Shown here: positions 1 to 10,141 of the stretch, in pieces
How positions within the stretch are numbered: position 1 is the first letter of the stretch
Layout of the letters: every line of letters begins with the position of its first letter
Source: Pyrinomonadaceae bacterium
GTDB taxonomy: Bacteria > Acidobacteriota > Blastocatellia > Pyrinomonadales > Pyrinomonadaceae
Assembly: GCA_021228405.1 (NCBI GenBank)
Contig: JAJQRF010000006.1
Span: forward strand, 186,001 to 250,000
Reading direction: 5' to 3'
DNA: 64,000 nt
Notes under the pieces: generated by a model
What the model was told of the DNA's origin: nothing
Databases searched by the model: none
The model's input: only the letters and a program-made list of their open reading frames with translations
Program-made: the position numbers and the translations under genes

Positions 1-2525
1 ACGAGCTCGCTCAAACTTCTTAAAGAAGAAACGTTTTCGTTCGCCGCCGGAAGCGCGGCAAATGCCGTTGCCGATGTTTGCATCCGTGCCAGAATCGAAA
101 GAGATTTCGGTCCCGTTTCGACCAAAACGAAGCGGTTGTCCTGCGTCAGACATTTGATTCCTTCCGAAAATCTGACCGTTTGACGCAAATGATTTACCCA
201 ATATTGCGGGTTTACGGCTTCACTTTCCTTAATCCAGTTTCCCGTCAGATTAGAAACGAAGGGAATCCCGGGCGGATTAAGTTTTATTTCGCTCAATTGT
301 TTGTAAAACGGTTCGAGAATGTCGTTCATCATCGGCGAATGAAACGCGTGCGAGGTTTCGAGCATTTTGCAGGAAATCTTTTTCTCTGCGAGCGTCTGCC
401 GAAGCCGTTCGATCTCGCCGTCGTTTCCCGAAACAACGCACGAATCGGGCGTATTCAAAACCGCGACGGAAAGTTTATTTCCAAGAAATTCCTCGATCTT
501 TTCGGGCGCACTTTTCACGCTCAACATACTTCCTTTGGGAAGTTTCTGCATCAATCCGGCTCTGCCCGCGATTATCTTGACGGCATCCTCGAAACCGAAA
601 ACTCCGGCAACGCAAGCCGCCGTATATTCGCCAAGACTGTGCCCGATCATTGCCGCAGGTCTTATTCCCCAGTTTTTCAGCAAACCCGCCAAAGCATACC
701 CGACCGAAAACATAAGCGGTTGAGTTATCAACGTTTGTTTGATCTGTTCGGAATTATTTGCATCATCGTTCGCGGCAAATAAAACGGTTCGCAGATCGGC
801 TTCCAGATACTTTTGAAAGGCTTCGGCGCATTCGTCGAAAATTTTTTGAAAAACTCTCTCCGATTGATAAATTTCCCGCGCCATTCCGACGTATTGCGTG
901 CCCTGCCCGGGAAATAAAAAAGCGATTTCGGGAGATTTTTCGGATGAAATTTCGTTGAACGAAATTTCATTTTCGGCTGTTTTTCTTAATTGTTCGACGG
1001 CTTCCGAATGATCGCGGCAAACTATCGCCGAACGCCGATCAAAACGTTTTCGCCCGATCTGTAAAGTGAAGGCGGCATCATCCAGATCGATGTTTTTGTT
1101 TGCTTCGAGAAAATCAGCCGTTTTCAGATGCAGTTCGCTCAAAGCCTTTTTCGTCGCGGCGGAAAATAAAAGCAGTTTTTCCTGTTTCGGGCTTGATTGC
1201 TTTTTGTTTTCGCGAAATTCTTCAAGAACGACGTGAACGTTCGTGCCGCCGATGCCGAAAGAACTCACCCCGGCGCGGAGAATGCTATCCGTTTTCCAGT
1301 CGCGATGTTCGACATTTACGTAAAACGGGCTTTGTTCAAAATTAATTTTCGGATTCGGCTTTTCAAAATAAAGGCTCGGAACGAGTTTGCGGTTTTTCAG
1401 CATCAGCGAGGTTTTAATTAACCCGACCACGCCCGCCGCCGCATCGAGATGCCCGATATTCGATTTTACCGAACCGATGGCACAGTTGCGTTTCTTCACT
1501 TCCGAAACGGAAAATGCCTTGGTCAGGGCTTCAACTTCGATCGGATCGCCGAGCGGCGTTCCCGTTCCGTGCGCTTCGACGTATGAGATCGACGATGCTT
1601 CGACGCGTGAAACCGCCAATGCTTCTTCGATCACCTCGGATTGTCCCTGCACGCTCGGCGCGGTGTAGCCGACTTTCGCGTTTCCGTCATTGTTGATCGC
1701 CGAACCGCGAATGACCGAATAAATATGATCGCCTTCCTGTAAAGCGTCTTCGAGTCTTTTCAGAACGACCAAACCCGCGCCGTTTCCGCCGACCGTTCCT
1801 GTCGCTTTTTCGTCAAAAGTCCGGCATTTTCCGTCCGCCGAATAAATTCCCGCAACCTGATAAAAATAACCCGCTTTTTGCGGCAAACTGATCGAAACTC
1901 CGCCTGCGAGCACGATGTCGCTTTCACCGTTGTTCAAACTTTGACACGCAAGATGAACCGCCGAAAGCGAACTCGAACAGGCAGATTGCAAAACGATGCT
2001 CGGACCGCGCAAATTCAGAATGAACGAAAGTCTGGTCGCCAGAAAATCGCGGTCGTTTCCGAGAATCGTCTGAATCCCGCCCATCTTCGCGAGTAAATCC
2101 TGATTTGTTTGCAGATTTTGCACGAAATAGGAGTTCAGACTTTCGCTTGCAAACACGCCGATTCTCCCGTCGTAAGCGTATGGATTATATCCCGCCGATT
2201 CCAGTGCTTCCCAGGCACATTCGAGAAAAAGCCTGTGTTGCGGATCGGTTATCTGCGCTTCTCTTTTGTTGATGCCGAAAAAATCCGCATCAAACTTTTC
2301 GATTTCGGGCAAAATGCCGTTTGCCTTGACATAATTGGGATCATCGAGCAACCTTTTCGGGATGCCTTCGCCTAGTAATTCTTCATTGCTGAAATGCGTG
2401 ATCGAATCGATGCCGCCGCAAAGATTATTCCAGAATTCCTGCAAATTATTCGCCCCCGGAACCCGCACCGCCATCCCGATAACTGCAACTAATCCGTCAA
2501 TATCGGAAATTTCATAGTTGTTCAT
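1..2525 (-). CDS. Type I polyketide synthase, KS-AT portion (partial, runs off the left edge)
   Basis: The frame is open from an ATG at 2525 to the window edge, about 841 codons with no stop. Residues 8-430 are a ketosynthase: SACSSSLSA holds the active Cys (near 180), VEAHGTGTPLGDP holds the first catalytic His, and SNIGHLDAAAG the second. An acyltransferase follows, with PGQGTQYVGMA and GHSLGEYTA (active Ser near 630). The AT carries SHAFHSP; HAFH is the usual signature for malonyl-CoA, against YASH for methylmalonyl-CoA. The gene begins 22 bp after the upstream NRPS stop, so the synthetase very likely hands its peptide to this KS for one malonate extension. KR, ACP or release domains would lie beyond the window. 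There is no loading domain, and the KS starts almost at residue 1, as expected for a downstream subunit. Confidence 0.93.
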   Translation of the reverse strand, partial: MNNYEISDIDGLVAVIGMAVRVPGANNLQEFWNNLCGGIDSITHFSNEELLGEGIPKRLLDDPNYVKANGILPEIEKFDADFFGINKREAQITDPQHRLFLECAWEALESAGYNPYAYDGRIGVFASESLNSYFVQNLQTNQDLLAKMGGIQTILGNDRDFLATRLSFILNLRGPSIVLQSACSSSLSAVHLACQSLNNGESDIVLAGGVSISLPQKAGYFYQVAGIYSADGKCRTFDEKATGTVGGNGAGLVVLKRLEDALQEGDHIYSVIRGSAINNDGNAKVGYTAPSVQGQSEVIEEALAVSRVEASSISYVEAHGTGTPLGDPIEVEALTKAFSVSEVKKRNCAIGSVKSNIGHLDAAAGVVGLIKTSLMLKNRKLVPSLYFEKPNPKINFEQSPFYVNVEHRDWKTDSILRAGVSSFGIGGTNVHVVLEEFRENKKQSSPKQEKLLLFSAATKKALSELHLKTADFLEANKNIDLDDAAFTLQIGRKRFDRRSAIVCRDHSEAVEQLRKTAENEISFNEISSEKSPEIAFLFPGQGTQYVGMAREIYQSERVFQKIFDECAEAFQKYLEADLRTVLFAANDDANNSEQIKQTLITQPLMFSVGYALAGLLKNWGIRPAAMIGHSLGEYTAACVAGVFGFEDAVKIIAGRAGLMQKLPKGSMLSVKSAPEKIEEFLGNKLSVAVLNTPDSCVVSGNDGEIERLRQTLAEKKISCKMLETSHAFHSPMMNDILEPFYKQLSEIKLNPPGIPFVSNLTGNWIKESEAVNPQYWVNHLRQTVRFSEGIKCLTQDNRFVLVETGPKSLSILARMQTSATAFAALPAANENVSSLRSLSEL

Positions 2526-2546
2526 AAAACTTCTCTCCCAATAAAA

Positions 2547-5500
2547 TTAATTTCCGCTTCGTTTTTCGCGCGCACGTCGGCGCAGGTCGGCTTGTTTGTT
2601 TCTCAGGTCCAAACGGGTTTCCGCTCTTTCCCTGCCGCGTCCTGCATTTGCTTCCGAATTTGATTCATTTGTCAGAAATTCAGCGAGTGTTTTGATCGTC
2701 GGATATTTGAAAAGATCGATGAGCGATATTTCCTTTTCAAATTTTTGAACAAGTTTCGCGTGCATCTGCGCCAGAAGGAGCGAATGTCCGCCCAACGTGA
2801 AAAAATTGTCCTCGATTCCGACTTTCTTTATATTGAGAATTTCACACCAAATATCGGCGATCACTAACTCCGCCTCGGTCGTCGGCGCGTTGTAAGCGGT
2901 TCCCGTTTCAAATTTTGCTTCGTCCGACTGCGGCAATTTCTTGCGGTCGATCTTGCCGTTCGGTGAAACAGGAATTTTTTCCAAACCGATAAAACGTGCC
3001 GGAATCATATAATTCGGCAATTCTTCCTGCATCATTTCGCGCATTTTTGCAGTGTCGGGTTCGGTGCCTTCCATCGCAACGTAATAAGCTGTCAGCCACG
3101 TAATTCCCTTATCATCGGTTGACGGATTGACCACCGCTTCTTTAATGCCGTCCAGCGACTTTATCACCGATTCGATCTCGCCGAGTTCGACGCGAAAACC
3201 GCGAATCTTCACTTGCCGGTCGACCCTGCCGAGAAATTCCAATTGCCCGTCGGCACGAAAGCGCGCCAGATCGCCCGTCCGATACAGACGCGCTCCGGCA
3301 ACGCGCGAAAACGGATGCGGCACAAACCGTTCAGCCGTCAAACCGCTACGTTGCCAATAGCCGCGTGCCACACCGACTCCGCCTAAGAAAAGTTCACCCG
3401 TAACACCCATTGGAACCGTTCGCATCCGTTCATCGAGCACGTAAACTTCGGTATTGGAAATCGGCTTACCAATCGCCATTTGCTCGACATTCTCGTCGAA
3501 ATTAAAAATAGTCGACCAAATTGTTGCCTCTGTCGGTCCGTAAAGATTGAAAATATTTCTTCCCTCAGACCATTTATCAGCCAGTTCGATACTGCAAGGT
3601 TCGCCGGCAATATTGATCGTTTTGAGATGCGGAAACTCCGAAAACGGGACGGACGATAACGCTGTCGGTGTCAGTGAAATTATCGAAATTTCATTTTTCT
3701 TCAGATATTCTGACATTTTGAGTCCGGGTAAACCCGATTCGCGGTCAGGCAGATACAAGGTCGCGCCATTGAAAATAGCCATTGAAATATCAAAGATCGA
3801 AGCATCGAAGGAAAGCGAATTGAATTGCAAAACTCTGCTTCCCGCGACGGCTCCGAAGCTTTCCGACTGCTCCTTCGCGACACTTTCCAAACCGCTGTGC
3901 GTCACGACCACGCCCTTCGGTTTTCCCGTCGAGCCCGACGTGTAGATCATATACGCGCCGTTCGCAAGTTCTGCGGTTCTTTCAGGACGTTCATTACTTT
4001 GTGCTTTCAAAACCTCCGCTTCCTCGTCCAATCGCACGACTTCTGCCGTTGTCCACGGCAATCTTTCTTCCAAAACGCTGTTCGTTAGGATCAATTCCGG
4101 CATCGCGTCCTCGATCATATAGTTGAGCCTGTCCTTCGGATATGCGGCATCGAGCGGGACATAAATGCCGCCGCATTTAAAGATCGCAAGCATTGCCGTA
4201 ATCATTTCCGCAGAGCGTTCAAACATTATCGCGACGCGTTTTTCGACAGTGATATTCTTTGAACGCAAAAAATGAGCGAGCCGATTGGCGGCGGCATCGA
4301 GTTCAGCGTAGGTAAGCGAAGCGTCGGCGGAAACAACGGCGGTCAGTTCGGGAAAACGGTCAACCGAACGCTCGAAAAGTTCCGAAGCGGTCAATGAATC
4401 GGTCGCATAAACGGAATCCCTGCCGCTTAACTTCATCAATTCTTCGCGTTCATCTTCTCCGACAACTTCCAGATTCCGAATTTCGGTTGAAGAATCTGCG
4501 GAAATGCTGGTAAGTAATTGACGGAAAGAGAGGAGGAAGGAGCGGATGGTGAGCTGGTCGAAGATGTCCGTGTTGTATTCCATCCCTACCACCAGTTCCC
4601 CGTTCGCCGCTTCGTCCGCCGTCAGCGTCAGATCGAACTTCGCCGTTTCCTGTTCCACTTCATACCCGCTCAACTCGATCCCCGGCAACTCCAGTATTTC
4701 CTGCGGCGTGTTCTGCATCACGAACATCGCCTCGAACAGCGGTGTCCGGCTCAAGTCCCGCTCCGGGCGCAGTTCCTCGACCAGCCGCTCGAACGGAATG
4801 TCCTGATTCGCATACGCGGCGAGCGTCAACTGCCGCACTTCCGCCAGATATTCGCCGAAGCTCTGCCCGCCCTTCAACCGGCTGCGGATCACCAGCGTGT
4901 TGACGAAGAACCCGATCAACTCCTCCAGTTCGCGCCGCCGCCGGTTCGCGATCGGCGTGCCGACCGCGATGTCCGTCTGCCCCGACAGTTTCCCGAGCAA
5001 CACCTTGAACGCGCTCAGAAGCGTCATAAACAAGGTCGCCTGGTGCCGCCGCGACACTTCCCGCAAGCCTTCCGTCAGTTCCGCCGCGAGCACGATCCGC
5101 TGTTTCGCCCCGTTGAAGCTGCGCATCAGCGGGCGCGGTCGATCCGTCGGCAACTCCAGCGTCGGCGTATCCGTTCCGAGTTGCCGTTTCCAGTATTCCA
5201 GTTGTCCCGCCAGTCCTTCCTCCGAGTGATGTTTGCGCTGCCACACCGCATAGTCGGCATACTGCACGGGCAGGGCGGGAAGCCCGGCGGAAGTCCCCGT
5301 CAGCGCGGCGCGGTATGCCGCCGCCAGCTCGCGCACGAAGATGCCCGTCGACCACCCGTCGCTGATGATGTGGTGCATCGTGATCATCAGCACGCTTTCG
5401 TCTTCGCGCAGTTTCATCACGAGCACCCGGAACAGTTCGCCGCCGTTCAGGTCGAAGGCGGTGCGCATCTCCTGCTTTGCCAGTTCCCGCGCCTGTGCGT

Positions 5501-8345
5501 GCGCCGCTTCCCCGGCGACCTGCGTCAGATCGACCGCCGCGATTCGTGCCGGCGTGTTCCGCGCTTCGATCCGCTGCCTCAGGTTTCCCGCTTCGTCCAC
5601 CGCGAACGCCGTCCGCAGGATCGCGTGCCGCCCCCTGATGACATCGATCGCTTTGCCGAGTGCCGCCGTATCGAGCGCGCCCTTGACGTGGAGCGGAAAC
5701 CCGATGTTGTAACTGCCGCTCGTCCCTTCCAACTGGTTCAGAAACCACATCCGCTGTTGCGCATAGGAAAGCGGCAGCGGCGCATCCCCGGCGACCGCTT
5801 CGAGCGGCGCGAGCACCTCCGCCCCGCCCGCCCCGAGCCGCTTCGTGATGAGCTGTGCCAGTGCCGCCAGTTGCGGGTGATCGAAGATCGCCCCCAGTTC
5901 GAGTTCCACGCCGAACGTTTCGCGCACCCGCGAGATGAGCTGCGTGGCAAGCAGCGAATGCCCGCCCGCCGCGAAAAAGTCCGCCGCGTGATCCGTCACC
6001 CGCACCCCGAGCAGTTCTTCCCAGACGGCGACGAGCAGTTCGGCGACCGGATCGGCATCCGTCCGGCGCGGCGCAGACTCGCCGGACTCGGCGGGCAGGG
6101 CGGGCAGGGCGGCGCGGTCGACCTTCCCGTTGCGCGTCAGCGGAATCTTCTCGAGCGCGAGATAGCGGGTCGGGAGCATATACTCGGGCAGTCTTTCGCG
6201 CAGATACGCCTGCAACCCGGCGATCTCCGCTCCTCCCGTTTCCGCCGCCACGAAATAACCGACCAACTGCTTTTCGCCGCGCCCGTCCAAGCGCAGTTCG
6301 ACGACCGCATCCGCAACTGCCGGGCAACTGCGCAACTGCCCTTCGATCTCGCCGAGTTCGACGCGGTAGCCGCGAATCTTGACTTGCCGGTCGACCCTGC
6401 CGAGATACTCCAATTGCCCGTCGGCACGAAAGCGCGCCAGATCGCCCGTCCGATACAGACGCGCTCCGGCAACACTCGAAAACGGATGCGGCACAAACCG
6501 TTCAGCCGTCAAACCGCGCCGCTCCCAATAGCCGCGCGCCACCCCGACCCCGCCGAGATACAACTCACCGGCAACCCCGAGCGGAAGCAACCGCATCCGC
6601 TCATCCAGCACATACCCCGCGCTGTTCCCGATCGGCTTCCCTATCCCCACTCTCCCGCTTACGGCTTCCTGTCCGTCATACTCCCAGATCGTCGCGCAGA
6701 CCGTCGCTTCGGTCGGTCCGTAAGCATTTAAAAACCTTCTTCCTTTTCCCCATTTTTCAACGATTTGCGGATTACAGGCTTCTCCGGCGGCGATGATCGT
6801 TTTTAATCCCGAATCCTCGTCGGGCGAAATCACTGATAACAAAGCCGGCGGAAGTGTCGCGATGTCGATCTGCATTTCCCTGATGACGCGGCTCAAAGAT
6901 GTATCTGTTGATAATTCATTTTTTTCCGCCAAACACAGAACGCCGCCGTTTGCCAATGTGACGATTATTTCCGAAACCGAAGCATCGAAGGAAAGCGAGG
7001 CGAATTGCAGAACTCTGCTTCCCGCGACGACTCCGAATTTCTCCGCCTGTTCCTTTGCCAGACTCTCCAAACCGGTGTGCGTCACGACCACGCCTTTCGG
7101 TTTTCCGGTCGAACCCGACGTGTAGATCATATACGCGCCGTTCAGAAATTCCGCGCTTTTTTCCAATCTTTCACTGCCGAGGCGGTGGATAGCCTCGGCT
7201 TCTTTATCCAAACGCACGACTTGCGCCGTCGTTTGCGGCAGTTTTTCTTCCAATTCAGTCTGCGTGAGAATCAACTCCGGCATCGCGTCCTCGATCATAT
7301 AATTGAGTCTGTCCTTCGGATATGACGCGTCGAGCGGGACATAAATGCCGCCGCATTTGAAGATGGCGAGCACTGCCGTGATCGCTTGCGCACCACGTTC
7401 AAGCATAATCGCGACACGTTTTTCGGCGGTGATGTTTTTGGCACGAAGAAAATGTGCCAGGCGGTTGGCGGCGGCATCGAGTTCGGCATAAGTCAGCGAA
7501 ATTTCATCGAAAATAATTGCCGTCAGATCGGGAAAACGGTCAACCGAACGCTCGAAAAGCTCTGAAGCGGTCAAATAATCGGTCGGGTAAAAACCTTCCT
7601 TACCGCTCAACTTCATTAACTGCTCACGCTCTTCGTCGTCGATCATTTCGATTGCCGGGAGCGGCTGTTCCAAATCCTTTAAAGCGTTAAATAATATGTT
7701 TTGAAAATGGGCTGAAAAGCGATCGATGGTTTCAGTTTTATAACGGTATTTTTTGTAACTCAACTCGACCGACAGATCGTTTTCCTGCAAGGTCAAGATC
7801 AGATTTATGCCGTTACCGACATTCGGCAGATCGCTATGAATTCCGCTCAAAGACATTGAAATATCAAATAGCGGGAATTTGTCCGAATGTTCATCAGCTT
7901 TGACCGCTTCGATCATATAATCATAATCGAACGATTGATGCTGATAAGCTTCGACGAGCGTGTTGCGGACGCTTTTCAGAAATTCCTTGAATGACATTTC
8001 GGTGTCGATCTTATTGATGATCGGCAGAGCATTGCTTATCTGATCTTCGGTTTCCTGATGAACGCGCGCCGGACTGCCGACCACGATGATCTCATTTTTC
8101 GTATATCTGTAAAGGCAGAGATTCAACGCCGAAAGCAAGACCGTATAAATTAAGAACGGCGATTTATTCGTTTTTTCAGCCAGCAGGTCAAAACTTTCTC
8201 CGCTTAATTTGAAATTGATCGTTTCATAAGCCGATCTCTCGACATCGGGCAAATCCTGATCCGACATCAGATCGGTAAACGAAAATTCGGCGGACAATTT
8301 GTCGAGCCAGTATTCTTTCGACTCATTCTTTAAATGATTAAACAT
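2547..8345 (-). CDS. Nonribosomal peptide synthetase, (half C)-A-T-C-A-T
   Basis: 1932 aa. Residues 12-235 are only the C-terminal half of a condensation domain: it opens at EYWLDKL and has no HHxxxDG. A1 follows (YTSGSTGKPKG; FDAS near 453; NAYGPTE), then T1 (GGHSLLA near 795), a complete C domain (MHHIISDGWS near 990), A2 (FDAS near 1512; NLYGPTE) and T2 (GGHSLLL near 1850). The tail, about 1895-1932, is basic and helical, like NRPS-to-PKS linkers. Specificity residues read by eye are DASTIAAVC for A1, which resembles Phe/Tyr codes such as DAWTIAAIC, and DAFSNALIW for A2, which I cannot assign (perhaps a small residue). The aromatic call fits the neighbouring CmlA-like hydroxylase and MIO enzyme. 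The stretch from the end of A1 through C2 is far more GC-rich than the rest, which points to module recombination. There is no epimerase or thioesterase. Confidence 0.95.
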   Translation of the reverse strand: MFNHLKNESKEYWLDKLSAEFSFTDLMSDQDLPDVERSAYETINFKLSGESFDLLAEKTNKSPFLIYTVLLSALNLCLYRYTKNEIIVVGSPARVHQETEDQISNALPIINKIDTEMSFKEFLKSVRNTLVEAYQHQSFDYDYMIEAVKADEHSDKFPLFDISMSLSGIHSDLPNVGNGINLILTLQENDLSVELSYKKYRYKTETIDRFSAHFQNILFNALKDLEQPLPAIEMIDDEEREQLMKLSGKEGFYPTDYLTASELFERSVDRFPDLTAIIFDEISLTYAELDAAANRLAHFLRAKNITAEKRVAIMLERGAQAITAVLAIFKCGGIYVPLDASYPKDRLNYMIEDAMPELILTQTELEEKLPQTTAQVVRLDKEAEAIHRLGSERLEKSAEFLNGAYMIYTSGSTGKPKGVVVTHTGLESLAKEQAEKFGVVAGSRVLQFASLSFDASVSEIIVTLANGGVLCLAEKNELSTDTSLSRVIREMQIDIATLPPALLSVISPDEDSGLKTIIAAGEACNPQIVEKWGKGRRFLNAYGPTEATVCATIWEYDGQEAVSGRVGIGKPIGNSAGYVLDERMRLLPLGVAGELYLGGVGVARGYWERRGLTAERFVPHPFSSVAGARLYRTGDLARFRADGQLEYLGRVDRQVKIRGYRVELGEIEGQLRSCPAVADAVVELRLDGRGEKQLVGYFVAAETGGAEIAGLQAYLRERLPEYMLPTRYLALEKIPLTRNGKVDRAALPALPAESGESAPRRTDADPVAELLVAVWEELLGVRVTDHAADFFAAGGHSLLATQLISRVRETFGVELELGAIFDHPQLAALAQLITKRLGAGGAEVLAPLEAVAGDAPLPLSYAQQRMWFLNQLEGTSGSYNIGFPLHVKGALDTAALGKAIDVIRGRHAILRTAFAVDEAGNLRQRIEARNTPARIAAVDLTQVAGEAAHAQARELAKQEMRTAFDLNGGELFRVLVMKLREDESVLMITMHHIISDGWSTGIFVRELAAAYRAALTGTSAGLPALPVQYADYAVWQRKHHSEEGLAGQLEYWKRQLGTDTPTLELPTDRPRPLMRSFNGAKQRIVLAAELTEGLREVSRRHQATLFMTLLSAFKVLLGKLSGQTDIAVGTPIANRRRRELEELIGFFVNTLVIRSRLKGGQSFGEYLAEVRQLTLAAYANQDIPFERLVEELRPERDLSRTPLFEAMFVMQNTPQEILELPGIELSGYEVEQETAKFDLTLTADEAANGELVVGMEYNTDIFDQLTIRSFLLSFRQLLTSISADSSTEIRNLEVVGEDEREELMKLSGRDSVYATDSLTASELFERSVDRFPELTAVVSADASLTYAELDAAANRLAHFLRSKNITVEKRVAIMFERSAEMITAMLAIFKCGGIYVPLDAAYPKDRLNYMIEDAMPELILTNSVLEERLPWTTAEVVRLDEEAEVLKAQSNERPERTAELANGAYMIYTSGSTGKPKGVVVTHSGLESVAKEQSESFGAVAGSRVLQFNSLSFDASIFDISMAIFNGATLYLPDRESGLPGLKMSEYLKKNEISIISLTPTALSSVPFSEFPHLKTINIAGEPCSIELADKWSEGRNIFNLYGPTEATIWSTIFNFDENVEQMAIGKPISNTEVYVLDERMRTVPMGVTGELFLGGVGVARGYWQRSGLTAERFVPHPFSRVAGARLYRTGDLARFRADGQLEFLGRVDRQVKIRGFRVELGEIESVIKSLDGIKEAVVNPSTDDKGITWLTAYYVAMEGTEPDTAKMREMMQEELPNYMIPARFIGLEKIPVSPNGKIDRKKLPQSDEAKFETGTAYNAPTTEAELVIADIWCEILNIKKVGIEDNFFTLGGHSLLLAQMHAKLVQKFEKEISLIDLFKYPTIKTLAEFLTNESNSEANAGRGRERAETRLDLRNKQADLRRRAREKRSGN
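4540..6670. other. GC-rich recombination tract inside the NRPS
   Basis: By eye, GC rises sharply to roughly two thirds in this stretch and falls back to the window norm on both sides. It encodes the C-terminal part of A1 (after NAYGPTE), T1 and nearly all of the following C domain. Codon third positions are nearly all G or C here, unlike in the flanking A-domain cores. Near-identical DNA (3196-3350 and 6376-6530) encodes the A8-region motif in both modules, one copy inside the tract and one outside. This suggests a transferred module edge followed by gene conversion. Confidence 0.7.
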
Positions 8346-8381
8346 AATTATTTAGGACGTAAACTAATGGTTTTTGCTGAA

Positions 8382-10088
8382 TTAGAAATCAAAATCGTCT
8401 TCTGAAATTACTTGCGGTTCATTTTCAATCTGATTGTTTGCCGAAATATTTGCGGCTTTGGCTTTTGCGGTCGTATCGGCAAATGACGGGAATAAATGGA
8501 TTTCCTCGCGACCGTAAAGAAATTTCGATTCGGTAATGCCGATGCCGCCTGACATTTTCATAAGTTTTTTGGCTTCGACCACCTGCGTCGAATCTTCGGT
8601 CAAAGCCAGACCTAACCAAAACTCCAGCCACGGTTCCTGACCCATCGCATAAATGAACAGACGCTCGCCGTTGACCGCTTCGATCAACTGCGCCGCCCGC
8701 TCCGCATCGCATCCTTTATATCTTCTCGATTGCTCGATGGCGTGCGAAGGCTTATCGGGAAGAAACGAACCGCAACTCCACGTCAGCGGCGCGCCGACGC
8801 ATTCCATCCCGATAAAAATATTCCTGATCGGTCCGTAGGTTCTTCTGATATTTGCGTATAGCTGTTTGTCCAGACAATCCGAATCGGCGGCAAATAACAT
8901 CTGTTCGTTTTCGCACCTGACCAGAAACGCCGATTTCCCGTGCGGCAGGTCGGCGTGTTCGCCAAGAAACGGAATGCCGATAATTTCCCCGTCATTGATC
9001 GGGATCGATTCAAAGGCATCGAGTTCCATCACGTTCTTAAATTTCAGTTTCTGCGCCAATGTTTTGAGCGAAATATCTCCGTAATAAAGTCCGTTCGCCT
9101 TCGGCACTACCAGCGTTCCGATGCGTTGGCGCAAGCGTAGCAAGGTTTCCAGACAGAAATGATCGTGATGTCCGTGCGTGATGAGCACAAAATCGATCTC
9201 TTCGGGAAGATCGTCATAGCTGAACCGCTCCAAACCCATATTTTGCGGCATCACGCCGAGGCACGGATCGGTGAGAATGGAAACGCCCTTCCATTCGACC
9301 AAAATGCAGGCGTGCCCGTAATATCTGACGCGGACGCTGCTGCCGTCCCATTTTTCGACCGGGTTTTTCCCTTTTGTGTCCAAAAATGACCGCATCAGAG
9401 TTTCCTTGCCGGCGGGAATCCCGAGCATTTCCATAATGTAGCCGATGGTTTGCGGTTCTCTTTCGAGCCGGAGCAGATCGTCGATTCGCGGCGAAGCGAG
9501 CGGAATGTCGAGTTCGATCTGATCGTCACTGCTCAAACGCGGCGTGCTCATAAAAAACGCGCGTCCGTCGTCGTGTTTCTGGGTAAATAACCTGATGCTT
9601 TGCAAATCTTCGTGATAGTAAGGACTTTCATACATCAACGGCTCGATGAAACGCATCATCGGTCGGTGATAATAATCGTAAAGAAGCTCCACGTAACCGC
9701 GCAGTTCGACGGGCATCGTTTTGTAATATGAATCGAGGCTTTGTCCGACCGCTTCATCGATGAGCTGTTTCTGAAACGAGATCATCCGGTTGACGAGGCG
9801 AAGATTTTGTTCGAGCTTTCGTTCGGTTTCATACCTGAAATTTTCAACTTCCCTGGCTCTTTCGGGCGGAATATCGACGAGCGGACCGCTTCGCATTTTC
9901 GGGTCTTTACAGGCTTTTGAGTGAATTTCGGGATTTTCGAGATACGAATCCAAAACCTGCAATTGATAATTTTTCAAGTGCATACTGAACGCAACCGGCG
10001 ACACCACGTGCGACCAAGCCACAAAGCGGTTTACCAACGGTTCGATTGCCGTGGTATTTTTCAAGTAATATTTTTCATCTTTGCTCAT
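8382..10088 (-). CDS. CmlA-like diiron beta-hydroxylase acting on carrier-bound amino acid
   Basis: About 568 aa from the ATG at 10088, which has GAAAGGGA upstream; an in-frame ATG at 10121 lacks a ribosome site. The N-terminal ~240 residues are helical like the CmlA N-terminal domain. The rest is a metallo-beta-lactamase fold with ITHGHHDHF (HxHxDH near 302-307), FAADSD, and an E within GEHADLPHG. CmlA of chloramphenicol biosynthesis uses this fold with a diiron centre to beta-hydroxylate an aromatic aminoacyl thioester on an NRPS carrier domain; teicoplanin-type enzymes do the same on Tyr. Here the likely substrate is the aromatic residue loaded by A1 of the next gene, 36 bp downstream. The protein ends SEDDFDF, almost the same as the end of the stand-alone condensation protein encoded just upstream, suggesting a shared docking tail. 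Confidence 0.88.
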   Translation of the reverse strand: MSKDEKYYLKNTTAIEPLVNRFVAWSHVVSPVAFSMHLKNYQLQVLDSYLENPEIHSKACKDPKMRSGPLVDIPPERAREVENFRYETERKLEQNLRLVNRMISFQKQLIDEAVGQSLDSYYKTMPVELRGYVELLYDYYHRPMMRFIEPLMYESPYYHEDLQSIRLFTQKHDDGRAFFMSTPRLSSDDQIELDIPLASPRIDDLLRLEREPQTIGYIMEMLGIPAGKETLMRSFLDTKGKNPVEKWDGSSVRVRYYGHACILVEWKGVSILTDPCLGVMPQNMGLERFSYDDLPEEIDFVLITHGHHDHFCLETLLRLRQRIGTLVVPKANGLYYGDISLKTLAQKLKFKNVMELDAFESIPINDGEIIGIPFLGEHADLPHGKSAFLVRCENEQMLFAADSDCLDKQLYANIRRTYGPIRNIFIGMECVGAPLTWSCGSFLPDKPSHAIEQSRRYKGCDAERAAQLIEAVNGERLFIYAMGQEPWLEFWLGLALTEDSTQVVEAKKLMKMSGGIGITESKFLYGREEIHLFPSFADTTAKAKAANISANNQIENEPQVISEDDFDF

Positions 10089-10141
10089 AAGCGTTTCCCT
10101 TTCTGAATCCGGGATTTTCATTCGTTCAGATCGCTGTAAAA

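Noticed and set aside
78..2517. Several plus-strand open frames over the first 2.5 kb
   Set aside because: The minus strand holds an unbroken KS-AT polyketide synthase frame through this region.
4518..6731. A 737-codon open frame on the plus strand and a 555-codon minus frame at 4660-6327
   Set aside because: Both are produced by the GC-rich stretch of the NRPS; the true frame shows continuous A, T and C domain motifs, while these are Arg/Pro/Gly-rich with no family features.
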